From Mytilisepta virgata (lineage: Eukaryota; Mollusca; Bivalvia; Mytilida; Mytilidae): DNA of 64,000 nucleotides. The DNA lies in assembly GCA_028015205.1 (NCBI GenBank), contig CM051516.1:38702230-38766229 (forward strand). Reading direction: 5' to 3'. Shown one piece after another: positions 1 through 10,040 of the stretch (position 1 is its first letter; each line of letters begins with the position of its first letter). The notes under the pieces were generated by a model that did no database searches, was not told where the DNA came from, and was given only the letters and a program-made list of their open reading frames with translations. The position numbers were made by a program, and so were the translations under genes.

Positions 1-26
1 TAATTTCCTAAACATGAAGACCTCTG

Positions 27-58
27 ATATATATACTGAACCGCAAAAGAAACGTCGC
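27..58 (+). repeat. Left terminal inverted repeat of Tc1-like copy A
   Basis: It pairs perfectly over 32 bp with 1551-1582. The core after the TA run is CTGAACCGCAAAAGAAACG. Confidence 0.93.
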
Positions 59-290
59 TTTTTCAAAATGTTAGCAAAATTCAAAATAAATATTAATTAA
101 TGATTTTTATATAATCAGTATTACGATTACATCACCAGGTAAGATTAAATTACCTGTGAATTAAATTTTCGGTTGAATAATTTTCAGTTGATATCGTAGA
201 GCGACCGTACCTAAAACCGCTCGTGGGACACACTTGGCGGTAATTTTTCTTAAATCTTAAATGTTCGTGAAATTCATGCTCCTTTATGGG

Positions 291-298
291 TATAAAAG
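291..298 (+). promoter_or_regulatory. TATA box of Tc1-like copy A
   Basis: TATAAAAG occurs about 50 bp before the ATG at 346. It argues that the in-frame upstream ATG at 286 is not used, because that ATG would lie upstream of the transcription start. Confidence 0.6.
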
Positions 299-345
299 GC
301 CGGAGAAAATTAAAGAGTGTTAGTATCAGTGTTGACACAGAAGCT

Positions 346-1383
346 ATGCCACGTCTGACTCCACAACAGAGAGAACAGGCCATTGGTCGATTGGATGCTG
401 GGCAATCTGCCAGAGTTATTGCCAACGACTTCAACTGTGCTGTTCGAACAATTGAACGTCTACGGACACGGTACAATGCAACAAACAGCACAAATGACCG
501 TCCACGGAGTGGTAGACCCCAAGTCACTACCCCTAGACAGAATAGAGGCATTGTTCGTCACCATTTGATGAATCGGTTCACCCCAGCTGCCGAAACTGCC
601 AGAAACACTGTTGGAACACATGGACGACCCATAAGTGATGATACGGTTCGTCGGCGATTAGCTGCTAGAAACATGAGATGTCGCCGTCCAGCAAGAGGAC
701 CTATTCTTACTCCTCGACACCGTCAAGCTCGTCTTCAGTGGGCCACTCAGCGACAGAATTGGCGAAATCGACAATGGCGTAACATCATCTTCTCTGACGA
801 AAGCCGTTACTGCATTTCAACAGCCGATGGCAGAACCAGAGTGTGGAGAAGACGCGGGGAACGTTACGAAGACAGCTGCATTCTGGAAACAGACGCGAGG
901 GGAGGACCTAGCATCATGGTATGGGGTGGAATCGGCCTTAACGTTAAACTTGGTCCAGTCATCTTTCAGAACCTTGGCCCAGGTAGAGGAAATGGCGTAA
1001 CAGCTGCCCTTTACATCGACCAAGTCTTGACACCCCATGTTCAGCCCCATTTCGCACGTCATCAAAACAAGACTTTCCAACAGAACAATGCATGTGCGCA
1101 TACCGCAAGAGCCACAAGAAACTTCCTACAGCAGAATAACATTAATGTTATGGATTGGCCGGCTTTGAGCCCAGATTTAAACCCTATTGAACATTTATGG
1201 GACGAAGTTCAAAGACGGTTGAATAATGAGCAGCCAAGTCCGACAACTGCAGCTGAACTTTCACAAGCGTTTCAGAGAGTATGGGCACGTATTCCGATGG
1301 CGTTTATTAATCGGCTCATCAACTCCATGTACCGAAGATGTGCCGCAGTAATTGGTGCCGGTGGAGGACATACACGTTATTAA
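346..1383 (+). CDS. Tc1-like transposase, 345 aa, second catalytic Asp mutated
   Basis: This is a DDE transposase that in active relatives cuts and pastes the element at TA sites. An N-terminal paired-like helix-turn-helix spans about residues 5-50, followed by a GRPQ linker motif (residues 56-59), which is GRPR in the second copy. The catalytic triad should be D151 (IFSDES), D247 and E282 (SPDLNPIEHLW). Residue 247 is Asn (codon AAC at 1084-1086), and the surrounding motif, HDNARPHTA in the family, reads QNNACAHTA, so four conserved residues are changed. The frame is otherwise open to the C-terminal GGHTRY shared with the copy at 59.3 kb. I chose the ATG at 346 because it aligns with that copy's MPRL start and follows a TATA box; a 20-residue upstream extension is open but has no counterpart. 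The frame survives although the active site is lost. Confidence 0.92.
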   Translation: MPRLTPQQREQAIGRLDAGQSARVIANDFNCAVRTIERLRTRYNATNSTNDRPRSGRPQVTTPRQNRGIVRHHLMNRFTPAAETARNTVGTHGRPISDDTVRRRLAARNMRCRRPARGPILTPRHRQARLQWATQRQNWRNRQWRNIIFSDESRYCISTADGRTRVWRRRGERYEDSCILETDARGGPSIMVWGGIGLNVKLGPVIFQNLGPGRGNGVTAALYIDQVLTPHVQPHFARHQNKTFQQNNACAHTARATRNFLQQNNINVMDWPALSPDLNPIEHLWDEVQRRLNNEQPSPTTAAELSQAFQRVWARIPMAFINRLINSMYRRCAAVIGAGGGHTRY

Positions 1384-1550
1384 CGGACGTGGGAGCACAG
1401 CATTGAAAACATGTGACGTTGCGACAATTGTGACGTTTTTGTGAACATTGTAACCAAAAGACTGTAAATCATTCATTAAATTTTGTAAAAATTAATTTAA
1501 AATATATAAATGTCACTTTGAAATAAATGTATGTGAACATGTCATTTTGT

Positions 1551-1582
1551 GCGACGTTTCTTTTGCGGTTCAGTATATATAT
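1551..1582 (-). repeat. Right terminal inverted repeat of Tc1-like copy A
   Basis: It is the exact reverse complement of 27-58. The pairing can be extended inward with one small indel (CATTTTGT against ACAAAATG-like sequence on the left). Confidence 0.93.
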
Positions 1583-2032
1583 TAAGAATAAAAAAGGTAA
1601 TATAAAGTATAAATTATTTCCCACTTCTTAATAGGAAAAATACTGGTAGAAGTTAAGTCTCACGTATCAGTGCTGTGGCTTAGAAACAAATACTTGTGAG
1701 AAAAATTGCAGAAATCGCGAATTTCATCATCAAATATCATTTTTAATTTAAAATTGTAACAAAAGTAAACTTAATTCATGTTTTATTTTCATTTTTCCCG
1801 AAAAGACCATTAAGCAGTCTGTTGTAAACTTAAAATTTAAATGGCAAAATGAGACCACTAAGCCTTGATTTTTTTTTTTTTTAATTTTTTTTTGGGGGGC
1901 AAAAAATTATGTTTATTCCCTGTTTAATTGTCTGCCAGCCAGACATTAGATGTCAAATTACAATAAATAAGGGCTTATTTGAAAGACACTAGAACACTGT
2001 TTGACACCAAATTGAATTTATTTTTGTCTGGC
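1583..2032. other. Non-coding, AT-rich
   Basis: I see no gene here. A short T-run and G-run at about 1870-1900 resemble the interior of the TTA-flanked MITE at 60.8 kb, but no terminus can be found. Confidence 0.5.
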
Positions 2033-2035
2033 TAA

Positions 2036-2170
2036 GGGAGCAACCACTTCATTTTTATGGGGGATCAAATGTTTGATCTTGCGTATTTTTGTCGTTGAAA
2101 TTGTGGTCCTGGATTTTTTTTCCGAGCGCTCTTGCGGCCTAAATTCTTATTTTCATTTAAACCAAAAAAA
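2036..2170 (+). mobile_element. Truncated MITE with GGGAGCAACC terminus
   Basis: It starts with TAA then GGGAGCAACC and continues through GATCAAATGTTTGATC and GGTCCTGGATTTTTT, matching the complete copy at 60819-61049. The right terminus (GGTTGCTCCC) is missing, so this copy is truncated. It is non-coding. Confidence 0.6.
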
Positions 2171-2607
2171 TTCCACTGTGGTCTTGTTTTTTGTTTTGGT
2201 AGTATAATACTAGGTAGTACATGTGTCCATTTTTCACGAAATTCTAATACCATGCATTTCCTGACCCTAATAATAAAATTCTGGTCATTACAGAGGACTG
2301 GTATTAAATTATAACTCGTGCGTTATATAACTTTGTGGTTTGATTATAATAAATGAGCTTAAAACTCGTTCGGTAGAGCTTACATGTAATTGTCCATTCA
2401 AATTACAGAACTCATGTACGTCCAAAACTGATACATGTGATCAAGTAATTAATTATTACAAACACTGTAGAAAAGTGTTGTCTAGTATTATTCAGACCAA
2501 TCTTTTTCTTTCTCATATTTATGAAAGTACAAGATGGTGTAAAGAAAATTTATTTTCACTTATTTTCTTTGATGTGACCTCTTTATTGTTAATGAGTTTT
2601 CATTTTT

Positions 2608-3515
2608 GTCGAGCCTGCGACTTTAGTCGCAGAAAGCTCGACATAGGGATAGTGATCCGGCGGCGGCGGCGTTAACTAAATTCTTAAAAGCTTTAAATTT
2701 TAGAAGGTAGAAGACCTGGATGCTTTATACTTTGTACATAGATGCCTTATGTTACGAAGTTTCCGTCTGTCATATGTACATTGTCCTTGACCTCATTTTC
2801 ATGGTTCAGTGACTACTTGAAAAAAAAAGTTAAGATTTTTTGTAATGTTAATTTCTCTCTTATTATTAGTAATACGATAACTATGTTTGGTATGTGCGTA
2901 CCTTGCAAGATCCACATCCCCATCAGACAGTTTTCAATTGACCTCGACCCCATTTCACGGATCAGTGAACAAGGTTAAGTTTTGGTGGTCAAGTCCATAT
3001 CTCAGATACTATAAGCAATAGGTCTAGTATATTTGGTGTATGGAAGGATTGTAAGGTGTACATGTCCAATTGGCAGGTGTCATCTGACCTTGACCTGATT
3101 TTCATGATTCAGTGGTTATAGTTAAGTTTTTGTGTTTTGGCCTGTTTTTCAAATACTGTATGCAATAGGTCTACTATATTTGGTGTATGGAAGGATTGTA
3201 AGGTGTACATGTCCAACTGGCAGGTGTCATCTGACCTTGACCTCATTTTCATGGTTCAGTGGTTATAGTTAAGTTTTTGTGTTTTGGCCTGTTTTTCAAA
3301 TACTGTATGTAATAGGTCTGCTATATTTGGTGTATGGAAGGATTGTATGGTGTGCATGTCCAACTGACATGAGTCATCTGACCTTGACCTCATTTCCATG
3401 GCTAAATGATTATAGTTAAGTTTTTGTGTTTTGCTCTGTTTTTCGAAGACTGATAGCATTTACTTTCATTAGAAATACACGACAGGCGAGACATTTTTGT
3501 ATGTCCACTCTTGTT
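2608..3515 (+). repeat. Mytilid-type dispersed repeat with GTCGAGC hairpin and 147-bp internal units
   Basis: The left end is a strong hairpin. GTCGAGC (2608-2614) and CTGCGAC (2615-2621) pair with GTCGCAG (2626-2632) and GCTCGAC (2636-2642). A (GGC)n stretch follows at about 2657-2672. The body contains tandem units beginning AATAGGTCTA at about 3017, 3164 and 3311, spaced by 147 bp, each with TGACCTTGACCTCATTTTCA. A more diverged unit lies at 2750-2990. The right end is near GGCGAGACATTTTTG at 3486-3500. I recognise this layout as a common bivalve repeat. No ORF in it is convincing. Confidence 0.75.
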
Positions 3516-4463
3516 TGTTTAGTTTTTAAAAGTTAAGAAATGATAAATGTATTGTTGATAAATTCTCAACACAAAATCTAACCATGTTACAAAAGTTCAT
3601 GCAAATGAATATCGCATTTATTGCTGTTCTTCATCTTAAGTAATAATCGGAAAAAAACAGTCTACAATGCTGAGGGTGTAATGATATCTCGTCAAGGAAT
3701 TTAGTAGAAATTGGCTTTATTCGCGAGAGACTAGTACAAATTAAAGTCATTTGGACGTAGATCAATTATAACAGAATTACATTGAATCTCATATTTGTAT
3801 TCCTTTATTGGAAAATAAAAAAAGTTTCATATCAGATAGTATGATGAAGACAATAATGTCACAAGTCTCTTTTTCTATCAGTTGAGTGGAAGTCGAGGTG
3901 TCTGTGCTTCTTTCTCAGCTTCTTTTCTTCAATTTCAATCTGTTGGAGACGTCGAATTGCGTCACTTGTACTATACACAAATCTCCACGTAGTTCACTAA
4001 CTGCGTTGAGGATACAACGGGTATTTAGTACGTCAACAGTCTGTGTGCACGAATTATATCTTAAGGCAAAAGGTCTTTTTATTGTGCAAGCGTATTGTCT
4101 GAAAATAAATGAACCTATATTGCTATGGACCTTAACTTAAAATATGAGACAATCCATATTTTACAGTTCGTGAAAAAAATTAAATTAAATAAAACAGAAT
4201 AAAATAAATTCAAAGAAAACAAAATATTCAAACACAAACTGAAAAAGAAAGTTTATAAATAATAGATAGGATCACAATATAAACGCCATTTGCTTTTATG
4301 TAGCATTCTTTTACAGGCGGCTTCCCCCGTTTTTCTCTCTCAAAAATCGTGCTTTTTAAAGTTATATTTATTGGTGAGTGACTCTTCAATGTAAGTCCAA
4401 GGAAAACTTGGAAGTATTAAGAGGATGTATTTGAATATCCACATTACTGTTTACCTTAGTTAA
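3516..4463. other. Non-coding
   Basis: No gene, RNA or repeat structure was recognised. One open frame of 84 codons (3886-4140) has no Kozak, homology or splice support and is treated as chance. Confidence 0.4.
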
Positions 4464-4824
4464 CCTAGCACCCGAGGGGGGGGGGGGGTTACTGACTATC
4501 CTTTCGGGTATAACTGTGCCGACAGCACTTGCCAAATCATACCCTGTTCTAACCAGAAAACATTGAAAAATATACCCTGTTCTAAACAGAAATATTGAAA
4601 AACATACCCTGTTCTAGACACGCTCAGAATATAAAATAGATGCTGTTCTAGACCCGGGTTCTAGACCGTATCTTAAACAGTTAAATAAGCGATCCTGTTC
4701 TAGACAAATACTTTGTTTAAAAAAAGACCCTGTTCTTACAAGCAGGGCATGAAAAAGCGACCCTGTTTTACGGCACACTCGTACCGCTAAAATATAGGAA
4801 GTAACCCACCCCCCGGGACCTAGC
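4464..4824. repeat. Foldback repeat with G-run termini and CCTGTTCTAGACA units
   Basis: The left end reads CCTAGCACCCGAG followed by 13 G and GTTAC. The right end reads GTAACCCACCCCCCGGGACC followed by TAGC, so the two ends are inverted copies. Between them the motif CCTGTTCTAGACA or a near variant occurs about seven times, at irregular spacing of roughly 30-50 bp. It is non-coding and looks like a MITE with an expanded interior. Confidence 0.65.
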
Positions 4825-5203
4825 AATATCGTTGCAACTCAGGACGGTGCTATGCATGAGGGAGTTCTACCAAAGTTAAACATTTTTGTTTTATTTAAGA
4901 AATACAACTTACAAAATTTCCCAGAATACCTCTCCTGTTATTTCATTCATTGCCTACTCAGAAAGTCTTATAAGGGTATTATTTTGTTGATGCCAGGATA
5001 CATACTAAGTAGGTTGGTCCCTGCCGTAATATTCAGTATGAGCTACGTCATATACAAATATTGTCAATCTTGTAAAATAATGTCTACATACTAAGACAGT
5101 CACAATAAATGTTGAAAACAATTAATTTTTTTAAACATATAGTAAAAACAATTTATTGTTTTTGGTTACCGTCACTGATCTTTCACATAAACAGCATGGC
5201 ATT
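4825..5203. other. Non-coding
   Basis: I see nothing recognisable apart from a chance 80-codon open frame. Confidence 0.4.
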
Positions 5204-6452
5204 TTAGCTCACCTGGCCGAAAGGGCAATGTGAGCTGTTGTCATCACTTTACGTCCGTCGTCCGCCGTCGTCGTAAACTTTCCTTTAATAAAGATCTTCT
5301 CCTCTAAAACCTCTGGGCCAATTGGAACAAAACTTGGAAGCAATGGTCCTTAAGTGGTCCTCTTTCAGAAATTTATCCGATGACCCGCTCCGTCATTAAG
5401 GATGGCCGCCAGAACCAAATATTTTTTAACATATGACCTAATGGGAAAGTTCACTGAAAGATCTTCTTGTCTGAAAACAGTGGGCCAATTGGAACAAAGT
5501 TCGCAGAAATAGTCCTTAGGTGGGCCTCTTTCAGACTGATAAACGATTACCCAGCTTATCATCCAGGATCGCCACCACAGCCGAACATAGTTTAACATAG
5601 GACCTAATAGGAAAGTTCACTGAAAGATATTCTTGTTTGAAACCTGTGAGCCGATTGGAACTTGACAGCAGTGTTTCATGCTGTCAAGTCCAGCTATAGC
5701 TAGGTGAGCGATACAGGCTCCTGGAGGTCAAAGTTTGCATTGAAACCCTATGAGAAACAACATTTTCATCTTCTTCTAGAGAATCACTGAACAGAATTTA
5801 ACCAAACTTGGCAGTTATGTTCACTATAGTGTTATTACGTTCGTGCGGATTCGTAAAAAAAAACATGGCCGCCAGGGGAATTGAAAATTCAATAATTTGG
5901 TCGATTTTCAAGAACCTTCTTCTCAAGAACCGCTGAAGGTATTGAACTCGGTCTACTTGTTCCTATCAAGGTCTCTAACAAGTGTTGTTACTTTTTATGC
6001 CGATTGGAAATCCAAATGTCCACCAGAAGAGGTCAAAGTTTGCATTGAGACCCTATGGGAAACAACATTTTTATATTCTTCTTGAGAAACACCAAACAGA
6101 ATTTAACCACACTTGAAAGAGGCATTCACATGTGTTGTTACTTTGGTACCGATTCGTTAAAAAAACATGGCCGTCAAGGGACTTTGAACATTTTCATTGG
6201 TTAAATTTCAAAAATATTCTTCTCAAGAACTGCTGAAGTGATTGAATTGAAACTTTGTATGTTCCTATAAAGTCATAAACAAGTGTTGTTACTTTTTGTG
6301 ACGATATGAGGTTCAAAGTGGCGGTCCCCTATCTGAAATATGATTTTCACTTTCTTGAGAACCACTGAACATAATTTAACTTTATACTTTTTAAATCCAA
6401 TGGGACCCAATCAACCAGGTGACAACTGGGGCTCCTTAGAGCCTCTTGTTTC
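5204..6452 (+). repeat. Composite dispersed repeat, TTAGCTCACCTGG...GAGCCTCTTGTT
   Basis: The left end reads TTTTAGCTCACCTGGCCGAA and the right end reads CTCCTTAGAGCCTCTTGTT, ends I recognise from a very common molluscan repeat. The first half holds three units of about 167 bp that restart at TGGGCCAATTGGAAC (about 5314, 5481, 5647). An internal boundary, AGGTGAGCGATACAGGCTCC, lies at about 5702-5721. The second half holds two units of about 300 bp with CTTCTCAAGAAC(C/T)GCTGAAG at about 5922 and 6221. It appears to be two related elements fused. It is non-coding. Confidence 0.75.
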
Positions 6453-6589
6453 TTTTCTTTCTTTCTTTCGTTCTTTTCTTTTCTTTTTTGTTTTTTTTTT
6501 TTTAATTTTTTTCACTAACATTGTTGCAAACATATTATTTTTTGTCAATTATTGGGAAGCAATCTATTTTTTTTTTTTTTGGAAATCCA

Positions 6590-6634
6590 TGCAACCCCTA
6601 CCCCTCTCCCCCCGATTTTCAAATGGTTGCTCCC
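6590..6634 (+). mobile_element. Right-end fragment of the GGGAGCAACC MITE
   Basis: GATTTTCAAATGGTTGCTCCC followed by TTA matches the right terminus and 3-bp target site of the full copy at 60819-61049. A T-run at 6460-6580 precedes it. Confidence 0.6.
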
Positions 6635-6639
6635 TTATT

Positions 6640-6955
6640 TCCCCTATATTTTTTTAAATACCCGTTTCAATATCTTGTTCTTTTCTTGAAGCACGAGAAA
6701 ATAGTAAATAAATCTACACCATGTACATGTAGTTGACCTAAACTTACACCATTTTTTCCCCATTTCCTTACCAGAGAGTTCTATTAATGGTTTACTGTAC
6801 ACGTTTTTCTATTAATAATTTTGTATTTTCTGCAACCCTATTTTTAAAACAACGATTTACATGTAATTATGTTGAAAGATGTACAATGTAATTATGTTAT
6901 AAAGCTTAATAGCATATTAAACCAGAAATCTACGATTACAAAGTTCGCCTCGTTC
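6640..6955. other. Non-coding
   Basis: I see nothing supportable here. Confidence 0.4.
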
Positions 6956-7300
6956 CCCCACTAATTGTGGTGTGAGGCTTTGTAACTCCGCGAGATGTAG
7001 CCTTAAAGCAAGTAATATGAATGAAGGCCGCTTGGTATCAGAGAACTGAACTCTGACGCAAAACTTAATCTAAGTCAATGAAGCGTAATAGGTCGCTTGG
7101 TAACGGAGAACTGTGTTACTATCCGAGATGCAACCTCACACCAAGTAATATGAGTGTAGGTCACTTTGTATGTTAAAACGATTTATGACCTACAACTTAA
7201 ACGCCAGTCAACCGTGTAATATGGGTCATGTGACCTCCATCCTATGTCACATGGTCAGTCTCTTCGTGCATCTAGTAACTGAAAACTGGCTGTGGACGCG
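6956..7300 (+). repeat. Dispersed repeat, plus-strand copy (partner at 31 kb)
   Basis: It shares a long, diverged alignment with the reverse complement of about 30995-31270. Common landmarks are GTCAATGAAGCG, CTGTGTTACT..CCGAGATG, CACACCAAGT, GTAGGTCACTTT and TAGTAACTGA(A/G)AACTGGC. The GTCAATGAAGCGT...TAGGTC module also occurs inside both Helitrons (about 28307 and the complement of about 39930). Confidence 0.7.
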
Positions 7301-9850
7301 CACGCGGATGCCGGGGGTACTCTATTAGTCCCCCTCAACTTCTTTGAGGCGATCTAAAAAGTGTACAAAAAGAAAATTCTGAAGAAGTGTTATTGGCCCC
7401 CCAATTCACGCTGCATAGCACAACGTTTAAAAGATTAACAACCGAAACCACAAAACGTCTGAAATCTTTTAATATCCTATTTTGTATTCACACAGGAGTA
7501 TAGGAATGACTAGACAGATATGTATAATTTCCCACATTGCCAACAAACTGTTGAAGAACTGAATTTTAAATTAAATCTAAATAAACTTTAAGTAATTAAA
7601 CGGAGTTCCCTTTGCTATGGCGAAGTGTTGATTTTAACTGAAACAAAGGCTACCAGACTGCTTTGATAAGATAGATCAAAATAATCTACCTGTTATATTG
7701 TGGTATTAACAAAAGGTGATTTTAAGATATAAATTACTAAAGTTTGTAGTACAGATTAGATCAATTTTATTGTATTTTTCTTTAACGCACTGACAACTGT
7801 GGAATCCTAAATCTACAAGCAGGGTCGATGTGTATTCAGAATGAATTTTATTGCGATTTGATAGATTAAAACATTTTTGGGGTAAATCCACTGACAGTGT
7901 CAAAACTTACTGCCGTGCTTACTTTAAAGTGTGATACTGTACATGTACTTGTATTTGTTTGTGGTTATTTCTGTAATACTCAAAAACGTGTATACTTATT
8001 TCATTTTTTCTTAAAGAAATTAATCATCAACATTAGAAAATTAATCACATTAAGCAAGATTTATATATTTGTTATAATCTTTCTGTTGTTTATCTAACAT
8101 GTCTCTGCAGTTTCTGTGAGATTAAATTTGACAGGGCAATATACATGTATTACATAGATGGATCCAAGCTGATATTCATGTCTCATAAAAAGTAGTCAAA
8201 CTAACTATTACTAGCACCTAGAAGTTGAACTAGCTGGAGAGTATTCTATGAAAGGTAGTTTTTCATGCTGTGTATTCTTTCTGTTTAAAAGCTAAAGGTT
8301 TCTTTTGTAGTATCTAACACTCTTGACTAGTCAGTTAGTTATCATTCAGGGTCCAGATTTTTAAATAGGTTTATAATCCCACCAAATTCTAGATGTTTCT
8401 GTTACAATCCCTGTGTCTCGAGATTTTCAGTTTTTCTCTCTTTTGTAATAACTGTTAAGTACTTTCAACACAGAAAGCTGTGGTGATTTTTGGATATTGT
8501 TCGCATTTTGGTGAATTTTACTGTCAATATTGCCGAGGGATTATTCAGTAGTTATACTGTGTGTGGACCTATCGTTATCATTATAGGCCGAAAGACCCCA
8601 GGATGTCCACGCATATACTAGTATATAGTTCATGCCTAAAATGCATGATGTGAATAATGTCAGAAAGTTGTTACAAAAAATAAAAAAACGTATGACTGCC
8701 AGGTCAGGTTGGGGTAAACGTCGATAACAAAGCGACCCAAAGGTAGAAGCTTTAGTCATGTTAGTAGCAAGGTGGCCCCATATAAAAATAGTCAACCGTA
8801 TGACTGCCATGATCAAGTTGGGTGACAAAGCTACCCAAATGTATGATCATCAGTAGCAAGGTGGCCCCATATAAAATTATCAAATCAAACCACCAAATGT
8901 CTGAAATAGAAAATATCCTGGACATATAAAAACAAGAAAATAAACACACTACCACAGACAAACAATCCTGACGCAGAACAAAGTATATTTCTTTTCATTT
9001 ATCCTCATGGTCATTACTTTTCCGTTCAATGGATCAATTCGTTTCCACAGAAATATAATTAAACACAAAACACACCCCTGTGTCAGATAAACTATTTAAT
9101 GACCATTTATATGTTCTAGCGAGTTTATTTACTAACCACGGTTTTATAGTTTCAAGAACAATAGAAATAAAACAGTACTATATATAAAAATCAAATAGAG
9201 AAAAGAAAAGAAATGCCCAGATCAATTGGGTCTGTATTGTAAAGTTTCACTTGTTTTATACATTATACGTTTATTTTATCCTATCAATTATATATTGAAT
9301 GGAAGATAAGACCCCAAGGAAATGGTTACTACAACAATACGACAAAAAACCTCGAAAGAAAACTTAAACAGTAAAATGATAGGTTTCTCGTTTACGTTGT
9401 TAATAAAATGTATACATTGTACATATATATGAAAAATAAAGGATAATCAGTCTACAACAATAAGATAATTTAAAATCCAATAAAAAATTGTATATATTAA
9501 TCAAAAACAGGTTCGTATCTAATGCCTTACAACAGTACTTTGTGGATGAAGAACAACAATAAAGATGGAGTGTACTTATTTTTGTATTATTCCAGTATTA
9601 CAAGTGTTTAGTGTCCGCATTTTTTTTTACCTTATTTATATTGGATTTAACTTTTTATGCAATGCGGAATGGTCAAAAAACTTCCCAGGTCAATACTCCC
9701 GGTTATTCTTACAGCTGTGGAGTTCGTGCTCAACCCTGACCTTGACAATGTCACAAATGCTCGTTGGTATCAAATTCTGCTAGCATAGAATTTCGAGAGT
9801 TTGTTTTTACATTAAAAGTGGCTGTCTTGAGAAAGTGTCATCTTATATTG
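7301..9850. other. Non-coding, no recognised feature
   Basis: Short open frames exist but none has coding character. At 8680-8870 a phrase of about 50 bp (AGCAAGGTGGCCCCATATAAAA) is locally duplicated (about 8766 and 8854). Confidence 0.4.
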
Positions 9851-9854
9851 GTTG

Positions 9855-9960
9855 TTTAGTTGTGGTTTTACGTCGTTTTGTGTGCATTTGTCTATTTCGC
9901 CGCGGCCAGTTTTTATTGGTGGAGGAAGCCGGAGTACCCGGAGAGAACCACCGGCCGTCG
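9855..9960 (-). mobile_element. SINE 3' fragment (minus strand)
   Basis: Read on the minus strand it gives CCGGTGGTTCTCTCCGGGTA, then GGCTTCCTCCACCAATAAAA and the CGAAATAG-like stretch, the same order as the copies at 44.7 and 45.8 kb. The AAAC tail is degraded. Confidence 0.65.
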
Positions 9961-9977
9961 ATAGGAAAATTGGCTAC

Positions 9978-10040
9978 AACTAGTTTACACTCCATATTCT
10001 AATCAAAAAGAAAATACAGAATATGGGGTGTAAACTAGTT
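9978..10040. repeat. Hairpin with 23-bp arms
   Basis: AACTAGTTTACACTCCATATTCT (9978-10000; split here as AACTAGTTTACAC and TCCATATTCT) pairs with 10018-10040 at 22 of 23 positions around a 17-nt loop. It is non-coding. Confidence 0.85.

Larger units (their letters stand above)
34..1575 (+). mobile_element. Tc1-like DNA transposon, copy A (catalytically dead)
   Basis: This is a complete element of about 1.54 kb holding one transposase ORF between terminal inverted repeats. The sequence at 27-58 is the exact reverse complement of 1551-1582 (32 bp). The first 7 bp of each are a TA run, so the true edge is ambiguous. By analogy with the copy at 58.95 kb, I place the end at the T before ACTGAACCGC, flanked by TA target duplications, as Tc1/mariner elements require. 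An AATAAA lies at 1522-1527 behind the ORF. The transposase carries an Asp-to-Asn change at a catalytic position, so the element could move only in trans. Confidence 0.93.

Noticed and set aside
150..551. Open frames of 60-133 codons opposite the first Tc1-like transposase
   Set aside because: They are antisense shadows of the transposase ORF with no independent motif.
9565..9783. 72-codon plus-strand hydrophobic frame
   Set aside because: It has T-run-driven hydrophobicity with no splice or family support.
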